A stretch of 6,562 nt of DNA from an uncultured Actinomycetes bacterium. GTDB taxonomy: Bacteria > Actinomycetota > Acidimicrobiia > Acidimicrobiales > Microtrichaceae. The stretch covers positions 1-6,562 of the forward strand of contig CAIYXG010000166.1 of NCBI GenBank assembly GCA_903930035.1. Reading direction: 5' to 3'. Both the position numbers and the translations under genes were made by a program. Position 1 is the first letter of the stretch, and every line of letters starts with the position of its first letter. The notes under the pieces were generated by a model. That model was not told the origin of the DNA and ran no database searches. It saw only the letters and a list, made by a program, of their open reading frames with translations. Shown here one piece after another: positions 5,884 through 6,562 of the stretch.

Positions 5884-6410
5884 GCGCGCCGTCCACGGAC
5901 CGGACCGCCCCGCCGGCCCGCCACCCCGTCCGCCAGCAGTGGTGGTGGTGGGCGACGATGCTCGTCGTGGTGGTCGTGGTGCTGGTCCTGGCCGCCCGGC
6001 CGGCGCCGACCAAGGGCGTCAGCGACCAGCGCGCCTTCGCGCTGGCCACCCAGCTCAAGTGCCTGCAGTGCGTGGGGGAGTCCGTCGGGGCCTCCCAGGC
6101 GCCGCTCGCCGTGAAGTTCCGCCAGGAGATCGACCGGCAGCTGCGACAGGGTCGCACCGACGACGAGATCCTGAACTACTTCGCGCAGCGCTACGGGCGC
6201 CAGGTGCTCGAGACCCCGCCGTCGACCGGGGTCGGCGCGCTGGTCTGGGTGGTGCCCGTGGTGGCGGCCGCCGGCGCGGTGCTGGTGCTGGCCGCGACCT
6301 TCCGGCGCTGGCGCCGCGAGCAGCAGGGTGTGGCGCCGAGCGAGGAGGACGAGGCGCTGGTCGCCCGGGCGCTCGCCGACCGGCGCGACGGTGACGGGGC
6401 CGCGTCGTGA
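5880..6410 (+). CDS. ccmH: Cytochrome c maturation oxidoreductase CcmH
   Basis: CcmH presents reduced apocytochrome to CcmF, probably by a mixed disulfide through its CxxC pair. The GTG start gives 176 residues. A basic 20-residue lead is followed by a WWWW cluster (21-24) and a helix to about 39. The conserved domain begins near 50, with LKCLQC (Cys61 and Cys64), GESVGASQAPLA, GRTDDEILNYFAQRYG (91-106) and VLETPP. This matches the family pattern LRCxxCQxxSIxxSxAxLA...GxSDxEIxxxxVxRYGxxVLxxP. Val65 replaces the Gln that usually follows the second Cys. A second helix lies at 120-139 and a charged cytoplasmic tail ends the protein. It is the short CcmH type with a separate CcmI, unlike the fused E. 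coli protein. GGGGG at 5868-5872 is seven bases before the GTG, which overlaps the ccmG stop (GTGA). Confidence 0.94.
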   Translation: MSAPSTDRTAPPARHPVRQQWWWWATMLVVVVVVLVLAARPAPTKGVSDQRAFALATQLKCLQCVGESVGASQAPLAVKFRQEIDRQLRQGRTDDEILNYFAQRYGRQVLETPPSTGVGALVWVVPVVAAAGAVLVLAATFRRWRREQQGVAPSEEDEALVARALADRRDGDGAAS

Positions 6411-6562
6411 CCGACCCGGACGGCACGTTCGAGGCCGGCTCGTCGGAGGACCGTCAGGACCACCTGCTCCGCTCGCGCGAGGCCCTCGAGCGCGAGCACG
6501 ACGCCGGGGACCTCACGGACGAGGACTTCGAGGCGCTGCGCGCCGAGTACACGGCCCGGGCC
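6407..6562 (+). CDS. CcmI-like protein, N-terminal part (runs off the right edge)
   Basis: A GTG at 6407 overlaps the ccmH stop (GTGA), with GGGG at 6396-6399 seven bases upstream, and opens 52 codons to the window edge. After an acidic lead of about 16 residues comes LLRSREALEREHDAGD (20-35) and LTDEDFEALRAEYTARA (36-52). This L-x-x-LE-E-x-GxL-xxDxxxLRxxY pattern is the short helical segment found at the start of the soluble part of CcmI. CcmI binds the C-terminus of apocytochromes and passes them to CcmFH. In E. coli-type CcmI this segment follows a first membrane helix, but here no helix precedes it. Any membrane segment and TPR repeats would have to lie past the edge. Position supports CcmI, but a shorter zinc-ribbon or membrane protein with the same N-terminal helix cannot be excluded. 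Confidence 0.6.
   Translation, partial: MTDPDGTFEAGSSEDRQDHLLRSREALEREHDAGDLTDEDFEALRAEYTARA

Noticed and set aside
5938..5952. TGG repeat as a microsatellite or slippage site
   Set aside because: Only four TGG units, in frame within ccmH and encoding the Trp cluster before a membrane helix. There is no sign of a frameshift.

Overview
The window carries one compact operon for System I (Ccm) cytochrome c maturation, read left to right on the plus strand from 513 to the right edge. The order is ccmA-ccmB-ccmC-ccmD-ccmE-ccmF-ccmG-ccmH, followed by the start of a ccmI-like gene. A divergent gene on the minus strand at the left edge (278 to 1) is the N-terminal part of what looks like a class E type sortase. 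Base composition is very high in GC, with G or C at nearly every third codon position, GTG starts at several genes and a sortase next door. These point to an actinobacterium, and the weak similarity cues fit Acidimicrobiia or a related deep actinobacterial lineage. The lineage is inference and was not tested by a search.

Layout: 1-278 is the partial sortase (minus). 279-512 is a divergent intergenic region with a candidate promoter for each side, two adjacent inverted repeats and a strongly C-rich, G-poor leader ahead of ccmA. 513-6562 is coding with no gap. Every junction between neighbouring genes is a 4- or 8-base stop/start overlap, so the genes are probably translationally coupled on one transcript.

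How the genes work together (family knowledge applied to this sequence): CcmA (ATPase) and CcmB (permease) with CcmC and CcmD load heme onto the chaperone CcmE, which holds it through the histidine of an HxxxY motif. CcmF receives heme from holo-CcmE and, with CcmH and CcmI, ligates it to the CxxCH motif of apocytochromes outside the membrane. The thioredoxin-like CcmG and the LKCLQC protein CcmH keep apocytochrome cysteines reduced. All the diagnostic residues I looked for are present: Walker motifs, both CcmC histidines, the CcmE histidine, four CcmF histidines, WCPPC and CxxC. The machinery therefore looks functional.

I found no clearly new system. The points worth a second look are a divergent WWD motif in CcmC, a long cytoplasmic extension on CcmE, the structured and C-rich leader of the operon, and the use of System I in a probable Gram-positive actinobacterium.
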